Assembly: GCF_003014555.1 (NCBI RefSeq)
Contig: NZ_PYGE01000002.1
Coordinates: 457,701-521,700, forward strand
Direction of reading: 5' to 3'
Length of the DNA stretch: 64,000 nucleotides
Source of the DNA: Haloactinopolyspora alba
Lineage (GTDB): Bacteria > Actinomycetota > Actinomycetes > Jiangellales > Jiangellaceae
The position numbers and the translations under genes were made by a program. Below, in pieces: positions 26,295 through 34,434 of this stretch. Positions within the stretch are counted from its first letter, which is position 1, and the number at the start of each line of letters is the position of its first letter. Under the pieces are notes generated by a model, which worked only from the letters and a program-made list of their open reading frames with translations, was not told the DNA's origin and did not search any database.

Positions 26295-27091
26295 GAGAGT
26301 CGGCCGCGGCCGCGGCGGCGGGGCGTGTGGCCGAACCGGGCCGCGAAGGCGGCGACGAACGCGGACGTGCTGGCGTAGCCGACCCGCCGGGCCACCGCCG
26401 TGACCGGCTGGGTCTGCACCAGCGCTCGTGCGGCCCGCAGCCGGAGCTCGGTCCGCCAGCGTGAGTACGGCATGCCGAACTCGCGGTCGAAGTCGCGTTG
26501 CAGGGTCTTGACGCTGATGTGCAGCCGCGCCGCCCATTCGGACAGCGCGGTGGGATCACCGGGATCGTGCGCCATGGCCCGGGCCACGGTCATCGCGTGA
26601 CCGGAGCCGGTCGCGTGGTGACCGACGAACTCACGGGTCGAGCCACCGAGGCCGGCGAGGATGCGGGCACGTGCCGCCAGCGCCCGGTCCTCGTCGTGTC
26701 CGGGCCGGGCGATCGTCCGCAGCAGCCGCCCGGCCTCGTCGTCGATCGACGCCGCACCGGCGCGCACCCCGTCCAGCGAGCCCGGCACCTCCCGCAGGCA
26801 GACCCGGTAGACGGTGCCCTCGTCGGCGGCGCGCACCTCGTGGCTGACGGCTCGCTGCACCCAGAACGCCTCGCTCGGTCCGACGAACTGGGTGTTCAAG
26901 CCGTGGCTGGTGGACAGCAGGGCGTCCGGTGACCAGTACAGCTGGTGCAGGAAGTCCTGCCGGCTCTCTCCGAACTCCAGCGTCCCGGCCGACCGGTACT
27001 TGAGCACGAAGATGCCGTCCGGCCGGCCCAGTCCGTAGCCGTACTCCTCGCACCAGAGCGGGTCGGTCCCGTAGTGGGCTGTGACCGACAC
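26291..27091 (-). CDS. AraC-family transcriptional regulator
   Basis: A 266-residue regulator with an N-terminal cupin-like sensor region and a C-terminal AraC DNA-binding domain (two helix-turn-helix units; LSEWAARLHISVKTLQRDF and the second near VTAVARRVGYASTSAFVAAF). GTG 27091 is preferred because GGAGG lies 7 nt upstream; ATG 27112 is in frame but has none. It is divergent from the siderophore-uptake genes across an iron box. AraC regulators of this position often respond to an iron-siderophore complex, which is the likely job here. Confidence 0.85.
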   Translation of the reverse strand: MSVTAHYGTDPLWCEEYGYGLGRPDGIFVLKYRSAGTLEFGESRQDFLHQLYWSPDALLSTSHGLNTQFVGPSEAFWVQRAVSHEVRAADEGTVYRVCLREVPGSLDGVRAGAASIDDEAGRLLRTIARPGHDEDRALAARARILAGLGGSTREFVGHHATGSGHAMTVARAMAHDPGDPTALSEWAARLHISVKTLQRDFDREFGMPYSRWRTELRLRAARALVQTQPVTAVARRVGYASTSAFVAAFAARFGHTPRRRGRGRLS

Positions 27092-27121
27092 AACGTGACC
27101 TCCGATCGACATTCCGGCAGC

Positions 27122-27140
27122 AATAGCAAGGCTAACCTAA
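27122..27140. promoter_or_regulatory. DtxR/IdeR-type iron box
   Basis: The sequence aatagcaaggctaacctaa matches the 19-bp iron-box consensus (TTAGGTTAGGCTAACCTAA) at about 13 positions, with the right half AGGCTAACCTAA complete. It lies between the AraC gene and the siderophore-binding protein gene, and could repress both when iron is plentiful. Confidence 0.65.
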
Positions 27141-27185
27141 GTAGCTGTTCGCTGGTCCGCACGCCCCATCGGGAGGTCTACGTCC

Positions 27186-28181
27186 ATGCCTGCTCGCCTG
27201 TGCCGTCGCATCGCGGGCGCCCTGGTCGTCGTCGCCGTGGTCGCCGGCTGCGGCTCGGGAGAGGACGACGTCGCGTCGGCAGGTGCCCAGCAGACGCGTG
27301 TGTTCGAAGCCGACAACGGAGAGGTCGAGATCCCGGCCGACCCGCAGCGCGTCGTCGCGACCGGGTACGCCGTGCCGGTGCTCATCGAGGTGGACGCGCC
27401 CCTGGTGGGCATCTCCGGCTGGCAGCGCGGCGTCCCGATGATGAGCGACGAGGACCGCGCCACGTACGAAGACCTGGAGAAGATCGCCGGCGAGACCGCC
27501 GCGTCGACCGACTACGAGGCGATCGCCGAGTTGAACCCGGATCTGATCATGATCGGCGTGCCGCAGCCGGTGCTGACCGACGTCGACATGGAGTACCTGG
27601 AGTCCATCGCGCCGGTCGTGGTTCTCGGACCCACGTCGCCGGACGGCTGGCGGGAGCTGTCCCATCGCCAGGCCGACGCCGTCGGGCGCGTCGCCGAGTT
27701 CGAGGCCGACCGTGCGGCGTACGAGGAACGGGCGGAGGAACTGGCCGCCAAGTACGAGGACGCTCTGGCCGGCCTGAAGTTCGGCCACGTCGGCGCCTAC
27801 GGCGAGACCGCCGCGGGCACGTTCCAGCGCGAGTTCAGCGGGTCGTGGGGGACGAACGTCGCCGAGGACGTCGGCGTGACCTACTACGGCGAGGTGAAGG
27901 AGAAGAAGGGGGGAGGGCGCAACGTCAGCGAGTACCCGTCGCTCGAGAAGATCCCGGACAGCCTCGGCGACGCCGACGCCGTCACGTACTCGGTGCAGCC
28001 GGACGGCACGCCCAACGAGTCGGTGCGGTCGGTCCTGGACTCGCAACTGTGGCAGAACCTGCCGGCGGTGCGGGCGGACAACACGTTCGCGATCCGCTAC
28101 ACCGAGGCGGCGACCTACGAGTCGGCGCTGATGACCCTGGACGCCATCGACCAGGCGCTCGCGCCGTTGCTGACCCGATGA
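27186..28181 (+). CDS. Iron-siderophore ABC transporter binding lipoprotein (FecB-type)
   Basis: A 331-residue protein with a lipobox signal (VVVAVVAGCGSGE) and the class III periplasmic-binding fold of ferric-siderophore receptors (FEADNGEVEIPADPQRVVATG at the start and LNPDLIMIGVPQ in the first lobe). GGGAGG lies about 8 nt before ATG 27186. It overlaps the next gene by ATGA. No permease or ATPase gene accompanies it, so it must dock on a transporter encoded elsewhere. Iron repression is suggested by the upstream box. Confidence 0.88.
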   Translation: MPARLCRRIAGALVVVAVVAGCGSGEDDVASAGAQQTRVFEADNGEVEIPADPQRVVATGYAVPVLIEVDAPLVGISGWQRGVPMMSDEDRATYEDLEKIAGETAASTDYEAIAELNPDLIMIGVPQPVLTDVDMEYLESIAPVVVLGPTSPDGWRELSHRQADAVGRVAEFEADRAAYEERAEELAAKYEDALAGLKFGHVGAYGETAAGTFQREFSGSWGTNVAEDVGVTYYGEVKEKKGGGRNVSEYPSLEKIPDSLGDADAVTYSVQPDGTPNESVRSVLDSQLWQNLPAVRADNTFAIRYTEAATYESALMTLDAIDQALAPLLTR

Positions 28182-28996
28182 GCGCGCACCCGGACCGCCG
28201 CGATCCCGCGCCCAAGGTCGCCGCGCACCACCGGCACGGCGCCGGGCTGGAACGGATCCCGTATCCGATCGACGTGCGGACCGTCACCGTCGCCGCCCGC
28301 GAGTACGTGACGCCGCGGATGCTTCGCCTGACGCTGGGCGGCGCCGGGCTCGACGGCGTGCACACCTACGAGGCCGACGACCACGTCAAGATCGTGTTTC
28401 CGGACGACGACGGCACGCTGCGCGCTCCGGTGCCCGATGACCGGCTGATGCTCGACTGGCCGCGCCCGATGCCGACCACGCGCGAGTACACCATCCGGCA
28501 CTACGACGCCGCCGAGCGCCGGCTCGACCTGGACCTCGTGCTGCACGACGGCGGGCTGGCCGCCACCTGGGCGACGACGGTGCCGCTGGGCGCACCCGTC
28601 GTCGTCGCCGGTCCTCCCGGGGCGAAGGCGTTCCCGCGCTCACGACCGCACTACGTGTTCGCCGTCGACGCCACCGGACTGCCCGCGGTCTCCCGGTGGC
28701 TGGACGAGTCGCCACTGGACGTCTCCGCCGACATCGTGGTGGAGACGGCACACGAGGACGAGCACGCCTACCCGCTGGCGCACCGGGACGGCGTTCGGGT
28801 CACCCGCCTGATCCGCAGGCCGCACGAGTCCGCGCTGGCCGGAGCGGTGTGGGCGCTGGACGTGCCGGCGGGAACGTTCCTGTTCGCCGCGGGCGAGGCC
28901 GACGACATCAAGCCGTTGCGCTCGTGGGCCTCCTCCCGCCAGGACGCGTCGATCACCGGCTACTGGAAGCGCGGCGTCGCCGGTTTCGACGACTAA
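28178..28996 (+). CDS. Siderophore-interacting protein (ferric-siderophore reductase)
   Basis: A 272-residue cytoplasmic flavoprotein of the SIP/ViuB family. The FAD-binding RxYT motif is visible in PTTREYTIRHYD and the pyridine-nucleotide lobe ends with FAAGEADDIKPLRSW. It reduces imported ferric siderophore and releases iron. It starts within the stop codon of the binding-protein gene (ATGA), so the two are translationally coupled. Confidence 0.9.
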   Translation: MSAHPDRRDPAPKVAAHHRHGAGLERIPYPIDVRTVTVAAREYVTPRMLRLTLGGAGLDGVHTYEADDHVKIVFPDDDGTLRAPVPDDRLMLDWPRPMPTTREYTIRHYDAAERRLDLDLVLHDGGLAATWATTVPLGAPVVVAGPPGAKAFPRSRPHYVFAVDATGLPAVSRWLDESPLDVSADIVVETAHEDEHAYPLAHRDGVRVTRLIRRPHESALAGAVWALDVPAGTFLFAAGEADDIKPLRSWASSRQDASITGYWKRGVAGFDD

Positions 28997-29079
28997 CCAC
29001 CGCGGTGATCACGGACCGAGTGGGCGCGGCGGGGGTCCGATAGGGTTCCAGCCGATGGGAATCGGACGGACGGGCGGGG

Positions 29080-30120
29080 ATGAGTGAGTTGTCGGTCACC
29101 GAGCGCCGTCGTGAGGTGCGTGCGGATGATCCGGTGCTTCGCTGGGTGGGTGCGGTGGAGGTCGAGCACGGTGCGGGGTGGTCGCGGGGGTGGCGGCTGC
29201 CGTTGAGCCGGATCGGGTTGTTCCCGGGTGAGGCGCTTCGCGGGCGTGCGGCGATGCAGGCCGGGGTGCGGGTGGTGTTCGGCACCGATGCGGGGATGGT
29301 CGGTGGCCGGCTGGTCGTGGGCCCGGACGTCGAGGATCCGTTGCGGGTCGACCTGGTGGTGGACGGTGAGCTGGTGGACTCGGCGCCGGTCGGCGCGGAC
29401 GGGTCGTTCCGGTTCGCCGGTGTTGTGGCGGGGGAGAAGACCGTCGAGGTGTGGTTGCCGCAGTTCGGTGACGTCGGGCTGGCGGCGGTCGAGGTGGACG
29501 AGGCCGCGCGGGTGTGGGCGGCGCCCGATGAGGGCCGGCCGCGGCTGGTGACGTATGGCAGTTCGATCACGCACTGTCGCTCGGCGGCGTCGCCGGCGCG
29601 GACGTGGCCGGCGCTGGTGGCGCGTGAGCTGGGGGCGGATCTGACGTGTCTGGGCTTCGGTGGGCAGTGTCATCTGGACCCGATGGTCGCTCGGACGATC
29701 GGGGACCTGCCGGCCGACGTGATCGTGACGTGTCTGGGCATCAACGTGTACGGCGGCGGCTCGTTCACCGAGCGCTCGTTCCTGCCGGCGGTGCTGGGGC
29801 TGCTGGCCACCATCCGGGACGGGCACCCGACGACGCCGCTGATCGTGATGTCGCCGATCGTGTGCCCGGACCGCGAGGACACCGCGGGCGCGGGCGGGAT
29901 GAGCCTGGCGTTCATCCGCGCGCAGGTGGCCGAGGCGGTGCGGCTGCTGCGTGAGCACGGCGACGAGGACGTCCGGCTGCTGGACGGGCTGGACGTGTTC
30001 GGGCCCGAGCAGGCGCACATGCTCGGCGACGGCCTGCACCCCGACGCCGACGGCTACGCGCACATGGCCACCTCCATCACCCCCACGGTGCGCGCCGCCC
30101 TGGACACCGCCGAGGTTTGA
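29080..30120 (+). CDS. SGNH/GDSL-family hydrolase (two-domain carbohydrate-esterase type)
   Basis: A 346-residue protein without a signal peptide. An N-terminal beta-sandwich (about residues 1-150) precedes a SGNH domain. Block I is TYGSSITHC with the nucleophile Ser, block II is GFGGQCHLD, block III is LGINVYGGG, and block V is DGLHPDADGYAHMA with the catalytic Asp/His. The layout resembles CE2-like or two-domain acyl/acetyl esterases. Substrate unknown; a deacetylase of sugars is likely from the fold. It lies between the siderophore genes and a convergent membrane-protein pair with no obvious partner. Confidence 0.8.
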   Translation: MSELSVTERRREVRADDPVLRWVGAVEVEHGAGWSRGWRLPLSRIGLFPGEALRGRAAMQAGVRVVFGTDAGMVGGRLVVGPDVEDPLRVDLVVDGELVDSAPVGADGSFRFAGVVAGEKTVEVWLPQFGDVGLAAVEVDEAARVWAAPDEGRPRLVTYGSSITHCRSAASPARTWPALVARELGADLTCLGFGGQCHLDPMVARTIGDLPADVIVTCLGINVYGGGSFTERSFLPAVLGLLATIRDGHPTTPLIVMSPIVCPDREDTAGAGGMSLAFIRAQVAEAVRLLREHGDEDVRLLDGLDVFGPEQAHMLGDGLHPDADGYAHMATSITPTVRAALDTAEV

Positions 30121-30126
30121 CGACGG

Positions 30127-30621
30127 TCACGCCGCCGTCGGGTCCGCGTCCGCCCGGGCGGTGTGTCGCAGACCGGCCGCGATGCTGACGCCGAGGAACG
30201 CGGACAGCGGTGCGTACACCGTGAGGTCCAGCCTGTCGAAGATCGTGGTGTCGCCGGTCAGGTCGGAGGGCAGGAAGTAGACGGAGCGTCCGAGCAGCCC
30301 GGCTGCCATGCCCCAGGACGCGAGCCGGGCCGCCGTGTGCAGCCGCCCGGGCCGGAGCCGGCGGGAGTGGGCAGCGCTGACGGCCCCGGCCGCGCCGGTC
30401 AGGCCCAGCGCCATCGCCCACGTCGCCGCCGTCGAGGGCATCTCGGGCGACCCGGCCAGCCGTTCGGCCCAGGCTTCGTCGGTGCCGCCCGGCCATCTCC
30501 AGCCGAGTGCCCAGGCCGCGTGCACAGCGCCGAGACCGGCCAAGCCCGCCGGCCCCACCAGCTCGAGCGCGCTCCGGCGTGGCCCGCTGGTGTTCGGATT
30601 CTGCTTCGTGATGTCGCTCAC
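30127..30621 (-). CDS. DUF3995-like four-helix membrane protein
   Basis: A 164-residue membrane protein with about four helices and the AAWALGWRWPGG segment typical of DUF3995. GTG 30621 has GGAGGGG about 7 nt upstream. It starts 19 nt after the stop of the preceding membrane-protein gene, so they form one unit facing the TetR gene. Function unknown; repression by the divergent TetR protein is likely from the paired operators. Confidence 0.65.
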   Translation of the reverse strand: MSDITKQNPNTSGPRRSALELVGPAGLAGLGAVHAAWALGWRWPGGTDEAWAERLAGSPEMPSTAATWAMALGLTGAAGAVSAAHSRRLRPGRLHTAARLASWGMAAGLLGRSVYFLPSDLTGDTTIFDRLDLTVYAPLSAFLGVSIAAGLRHTARADADPTAA

Positions 30622-30640
30622 CTCCGCGTCCCCTCCGCCG

Positions 30641-31120
30641 CTACGCGGTCGTAGGGACGGCGTCGGCGTCCGGTTCGGATCGTGCCTGCCGGCTGCGCTC
30701 GCGGTCGCCGAGAACGATGAGCCCACCGACGACGGGCAGCGCCCACCCGGGAGACGCGGGCAGCACGGACACCATCGGCACACTCCAGCCCAGGACCATC
30801 CAGCCGAGCCATCCCGGAACGCGGTGACCGTGCCGAGCCGACCAGACGACGGAGGAGCCGAGCACCAGCATCGGGGCGCCGAAGCTGCCCAAGGTGACCC
30901 AGAAGGTCTCCGAACGTTCGAGCTCGGCGAGTGAGGTCGCCTTGTCCAGGGTGAAGGTGTTCAACCACCCCTCGGACACCACCTGCGACCAGACGTCGCG
31001 GGTGTCCAGCGGCGCGACGGCGATGTGGACGGTGCCGAAGGCGGCGGCGATCCAGCCGGCCGACTGCGTCAGCCGGCGGCCCGCGGTGCCGGCAGCTCGG
31101 CGCGGACTCGTGCGGATCAT
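30641..31120 (-). CDS. Small membrane protein of unknown function, TetR-linked
   Basis: A 159-residue protein with four predicted helices (SAGWIAAAFGTVHIAVAPL, FWVTLGSFGAPMLVLGSSVV, GWLGWMVLGWSVPMVSVLP, ALPVVGGLIVLGD). ATG 31120 has GGAG 6 nt upstream. It is the first gene of the unit controlled from the divergent region with two palindromic operators. The family is common in actinobacteria without an assigned role, often beside TetR regulators. Confidence 0.65.
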   Translation of the reverse strand: MIRTSPRRAAGTAGRRLTQSAGWIAAAFGTVHIAVAPLDTRDVWSQVVSEGWLNTFTLDKATSLAELERSETFWVTLGSFGAPMLVLGSSVVWSARHGHRVPGWLGWMVLGWSVPMVSVLPASPGWALPVVGGLIVLGDRERSRQARSEPDADAVPTTA

Positions 31121-31134
31121 CGGCACTCCAATCC

Positions 31135-31183
31135 ATACGGGTGCGTATAAATGTACGGTAGCAATATATGTACGCCGTCGTAT
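31135..31183. promoter_or_regulatory. Pair of ATACG-N4-CGTAT operators
   Basis: ATACGGGTGCGTAT (31135-31148) is a perfect 5-4-5 palindrome, and GTACGCCGTCGTAT (31170-31183) is the same with one mismatch. Their centres are 35 bp apart. Both lie between the membrane-protein unit and the tetR gene, so they are the likely binding sites of that regulator. Confidence 0.65.
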
Positions 31184-31225
31184 AGATTCAGTGGCCGGTC
31201 GAGACAGAGGTCACAGAGGTGAGGC

Positions 31226-31798
31226 ATGGCGACGGCTCGCACACCGCGAGGGGCGTGGATCGACGCAGGGCTGGCCGCGCTCGCCGCGGGCGGCCCCGAC
31301 GCGGTCCGGATCGAAACGTTGGCGCGGACGCTGGGCGTCACCAAGGGCGGCTTCTACGGGTACTTCGCCGACCGGACGGCACTGCTGGAAGAGATGCTGC
31401 AGACCTGGGAGCGGCGCAGCGTCGACGACGTGCTGGACAGTGTCGAGCGCGAGGGCGGCAGTGCGCTGACCCGGGCGCAGCGCGCGGCGGACCTCACGTT
31501 CTCCGACGCGCTGTTGCCGATCGATCGGGCGATCCGCGACTGGGCCCGCCGGGACGCGGCCGTCGCCGAGCGGCTCCGGCGGGTCGACAACCAGCGGATG
31601 GACTACCTGCGCTCACTGTTCGCCGGGACCGGATCGGACCCGGCCGAGCTCGAGGCGCGCTGTCTGTTGGCGTTCTCGGCGGCCGTCGCCGGCGACCTGA
31701 TCCTCGCCGACCATCCGCACCAGACCCGGAACGAGGTCCTGGAACTGGCCGCGAGCGTGCTGTTCGCCCGCCCTGCCGAGGGCGAGAGCCGGTCCTGA
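31226..31798 (+). CDS. TetR/AcrR-family regulator
   Basis: A 190-residue regulator with the TetR helix-turn-helix (DAVRIETLARTLGVTKGGFYGYFADRTALLEEML) and an all-helical ligand domain. GAGGTGAG precedes the ATG. Divergent from the two small membrane-protein genes, which it probably represses along with itself. Ligand unknown. Confidence 0.9.
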   Translation: MATARTPRGAWIDAGLAALAAGGPDAVRIETLARTLGVTKGGFYGYFADRTALLEEMLQTWERRSVDDVLDSVEREGGSALTRAQRAADLTFSDALLPIDRAIRDWARRDAAVAERLRRVDNQRMDYLRSLFAGTGSDPAELEARCLLAFSAAVAGDLILADHPHQTRNEVLELAASVLFARPAEGESRS

Positions 31799-31856
31799 CA
31801 ACCGGCACCTCGCGACGGCGGGCGCGGCGCCGCCGTCGTCCCGTCGGTGCCGGAAG

Positions 31857-32555
31857 CTAGCATCCGGGCACGTGGTCGATGGCCGAGCGCACTTCCGCGA
31901 GCAGCGTGTGCATGGCCAATTCGGCGGCACCGGTGTCTCCGTCGCGCACCGCCCGGGCGACCTCGTCGTGCGTGGCGAGCGCGACCGGCACTGGCGGGCT
32001 CGGCATCAGGCCGTGGTGGGTGCGACCCTTGAGCACTTCGCCGACGACGTCGGTGAGCGCGGCGAACATCTCGTTGCCGCTCGACCGGAGTACCAGGGTG
32101 TGGAACGCGACGTCGTGCTCGAGGAACGCCTCGAGTCGCCCGTCCTCGCCGGTCTCGCGCATCCGCTGCGCGAGGTCGGCGATGTGGCCACGCTCGGCCG
32201 GGCCGGCGTTGCGTGCCGCGGCTGCCGCGGCCATCGGCTCGACGGCCATCCGTAGTTCGGTGAGCGTGCGCAGCTGCTCCGCTCGGTACGGCCCGTCGAG
32301 GCGCCAGCGGATGACCCGCGCGTCGTACACGTTCCACTCCGGCATCGGCCGCACGACGATGCCGACGCGGCGGCGTGAGTGGACGAGGTTCATGGCCTCG
32401 AGGATGCGCATGGCCTCGCGCATCACGGTGCGTGATACGCCGAACCGTTGCTGCAGCTGGTCGAGCGTCAGCACGTCGCCGGCCGCGTGGACCCCGCTGG
32501 TGATGTCCATGCCCAGGCGGTCCAGGACGGAGCTGTGCAGGACCGGCGCAGCCAC
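31857..32555 (-). CDS. GntR/FadR-family regulator of gluconate use
   Basis: A 232-residue regulator: winged helix (LTLDQLQQRFGVSRTVMREAMRILE) and FCD ligand domain with conserved metal-ligand positions (E/H in the MAVEPMA, FLEHDVAFH and ATHDEV segments). GTG 32555 has GGGAGG about 6 nt upstream. It is divergent from the gluconokinase gene, which points to gluconate or a gluconate-derived effector. Confidence 0.88.
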   Translation of the reverse strand: MAAPVLHSSVLDRLGMDITSGVHAAGDVLTLDQLQQRFGVSRTVMREAMRILEAMNLVHSRRRVGIVVRPMPEWNVYDARVIRWRLDGPYRAEQLRTLTELRMAVEPMAAAAAARNAGPAERGHIADLAQRMRETGEDGRLEAFLEHDVAFHTLVLRSSGNEMFAALTDVVGEVLKGRTHHGLMPSPPVPVALATHDEVARAVRDGDTGAAELAMHTLLAEVRSAIDHVPGC

Positions 32556-32579
32556 GTGTGCCTCCCTCGTCTCCCTCGA

Positions 32580-32614
32580 AAGGTATCATCAATATTCGGA
32601 AAAGATGATACCTT
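32580..32614. promoter_or_regulatory. Operator between gntR and gntK
   Basis: AAGGTATCATC (32580-32590) and GATGATACCTT (32604-32614) form a perfect 11-13-11 inverted repeat in the divergent promoter region. It is the likely GntR-type operator controlling both genes. Confidence 0.65.
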
Positions 32615-32682
32615 CGCCGGATGTGGTGCCGCATCCGGTGCTCGCGTCGTGGCGGGCGACACGCTCGAGGAGGAGTCCAGTG

Positions 32683-33237
32683 GTGAACGACCCTGCACAT
32701 CTCGTCGTGATGGGCGTATCGGGCTCCGGCAAGTCCACGGTCGCCGAACTGCTGGCCGCACGGTTGCGACGGCCGTTCGCCGAGGCCGACGAGTTCCATC
32801 CCCCGGAGAACATCGACAAGATGGCCGCTGGGGAGCCGCTGACCGACGACGACCGCTGGCCCTGGCTGCGTACGATGCGCGACTGGCTGACCGCGCAGTC
32901 CGCGCTGCACCAGCCGGCCATCGTCACCTGCTCCGCGCTGCGCCGGGTCTACCGCGACGTGCTGCGCGAGGCGCGCGGGACCGTGCTGTTCGTGCACCTG
33001 TCCGGCGACCCCGCCCTGGTGGGCGAGCGGATCGGCGACCGAAGCGGGCACTTCATGCCTGCGTCGCTGCTGCCGTCGCAGTATCAGACCCTCGAACCGC
33101 TCGGGACCGACGAGCGTGGCGTGACGGTGTCGGTGGAGGGCACCCCGGAGGAGATCACCACCGAAGTCATCGACGGGTTGGGGCTCGGCGCCGAGCCGAC
33201 GTCCTGGCCGGGCGGGTCGCAACACGGCGTGGACTGA
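32683..33237 (+). CDS. gntK: Gluconokinase
   Basis: A 184-residue P-loop kinase that phosphorylates gluconate to 6-phosphogluconate for the pentose phosphate pathway. The Walker A MGVSGSGKST, the substrate loop EADEFHPPENIDKMAAGEPLTDDDRWPWL and the LID region GHFMPASLLPSQ are all present. GTG 32683 (or the adjacent GTG 32680) follows AGGAGGAG by about 6 nt. The dedicated gntR regulator is divergent. No gluconate permease lies beside it. Confidence 0.92.
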   Translation: MNDPAHLVVMGVSGSGKSTVAELLAARLRRPFAEADEFHPPENIDKMAAGEPLTDDDRWPWLRTMRDWLTAQSALHQPAIVTCSALRRVYRDVLREARGTVLFVHLSGDPALVGERIGDRSGHFMPASLLPSQYQTLEPLGTDERGVTVSVEGTPEEITTEVIDGLGLGAEPTSWPGGSQHGVD

Positions 33238-33285
33238 CGACGCCCACCGCGATCGCCGAGACGGCGTTCGGATTCAGCCGGTCGG

Positions 33286-34233
33286 CTACAGCGCCAGTAC
33301 GGCCTCGGCAAGTGACCGGTGTGTCACGATGCCGTTCATCAGGTGATGCCGCAGAGCGAGGTGCACGGATTCGGCCTTCCGCTCGTCGAAGACGACGGCG
33401 ATCCGCTCTCGAGCCTGACTGAGCATCTCGATGTCCGGCGCGACGACGTGCTGGTGGGCGGCGCTGGGCACGGTGCGACCGTGGCTGTCGATGGGCATGC
33501 CGACGACCTCGGCGACGGCGCCGCGTTCGTCGGCATCGTGCCGGACCTCCGGCGGCAGGTGGTCGTAGATGACCGACAGCGCCGGCCGCCACGTCCCGAC
33601 GCCACTGACGAACACGTCGAGCTGCGGAAACAGCTCGAATGCCCGGCAGACTTCCGGCTGCACCATGTAGCTACGCCTGGCTCCCTCGCTCGAGGCGATC
33701 ATCGGCGCGTAGAAGACGTGGGCCCGGCCGCCGGACATCCGGGTCAGGCTCCGGATGCTGCCGATGACGTCCGCGGCGTCCACGCGCGGGAGCTGCCCCG
33801 TCAGCTGAACGAACGTGCACCTCGGGATCGGTGCGGACGTGTCGGCGATGCCCATCAGGGTGCGGGTTGACGCGAGTCCGACCAGATCTCCCTCCCGGAT
33901 GACCTGAGCCAGGAGAGAGACGGCCGCCTCCCCGAGGCGGTGGGCGAGTTCGGAAGGGTCCGGCCCGTCGTCGATGACCACGACGTGTCGCAGGCGGAAC
34001 GTCTCCTCCATCTCGCGCGAAAGGTTCAGGTTGAGGTCGCCCGGCAGGTTGACGGTGATCTGGACGATGCCTTCGTCGTGCGCGGCCTGCAGGAGCCTGG
34101 CCACCTTGAACCGGCTCAGAAAGAGCTGTTCGGCGATGTCGCTCTTGCTCATGCCGCCCACGTAGTGCTTGCGCGCCACGTGTGCCATCAGGGTGAGATC
34201 GCGCTCACGTGTGCGGGACTGGCTGGCTGACAT
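33286..34233 (-). CDS. SorC-family transcriptional regulator
   Basis: A 315-residue regulator with an N-terminal helix-turn-helix (HYVGGMSKSDIAEQLFLSRFKVARLLQAA) and the SorC sugar-binding domain (GDLVGLASTRTLMGIAD near the sugar-phosphate pocket, FVSGVGTW later). ATG 34233 is the family-consistent start; the frame stays open far upstream but covers the divergent promoter. It faces the polyol ABC operon across a region with two palindromic operators and probably represses that operon until a phosphorylated or free polyol binds. Confidence 0.9.
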   Translation of the reverse strand: MSASQSRTRERDLTLMAHVARKHYVGGMSKSDIAEQLFLSRFKVARLLQAAHDEGIVQITVNLPGDLNLNLSREMEETFRLRHVVVIDDGPDPSELAHRLGEAAVSLLAQVIREGDLVGLASTRTLMGIADTSAPIPRCTFVQLTGQLPRVDAADVIGSIRSLTRMSGGRAHVFYAPMIASSEGARRSYMVQPEVCRAFELFPQLDVFVSGVGTWRPALSVIYDHLPPEVRHDADERGAVAEVVGMPIDSHGRTVPSAAHQHVVAPDIEMLSQARERIAVVFDERKAESVHLALRHHLMNGIVTHRSLAEAVLAL

Positions 34234-34243
34234 GAACTCATAA

Positions 34244-34342
34244 TGCTCGGATGAGCAAACTCGTGCAAGACCTTGACGTATCTTCGCTGGTTTTATTGAC
34301 TCGCACGCCGTAACACTCACGACGGTTTGCTCAGACGAGCAA
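34244..34342. promoter_or_regulatory. Twin SorC-type operators TTGCTC-N4-GAGCAA
   Basis: TGCTCGGATGAGCA (34244-34257) is a perfect 5-4-5 palindrome and TTGCTCAGACGAGCAA (34327-34342) a perfect 6-4-6 one. Their centres are 84 bp, about eight helical turns, apart, which suits DNA looping by a tetrameric SorC protein. They flank the divergent promoters. Confidence 0.7.
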
Positions 34343-34434
34343 TTCGGGTGCCGCCCACGTGCTGTCCACGCGTTGCCATTGCACAGCAGCCGCCGGCGGT
34401 CGCCCCGACCGGCCGGCGACGACAAGGAGGTCAC

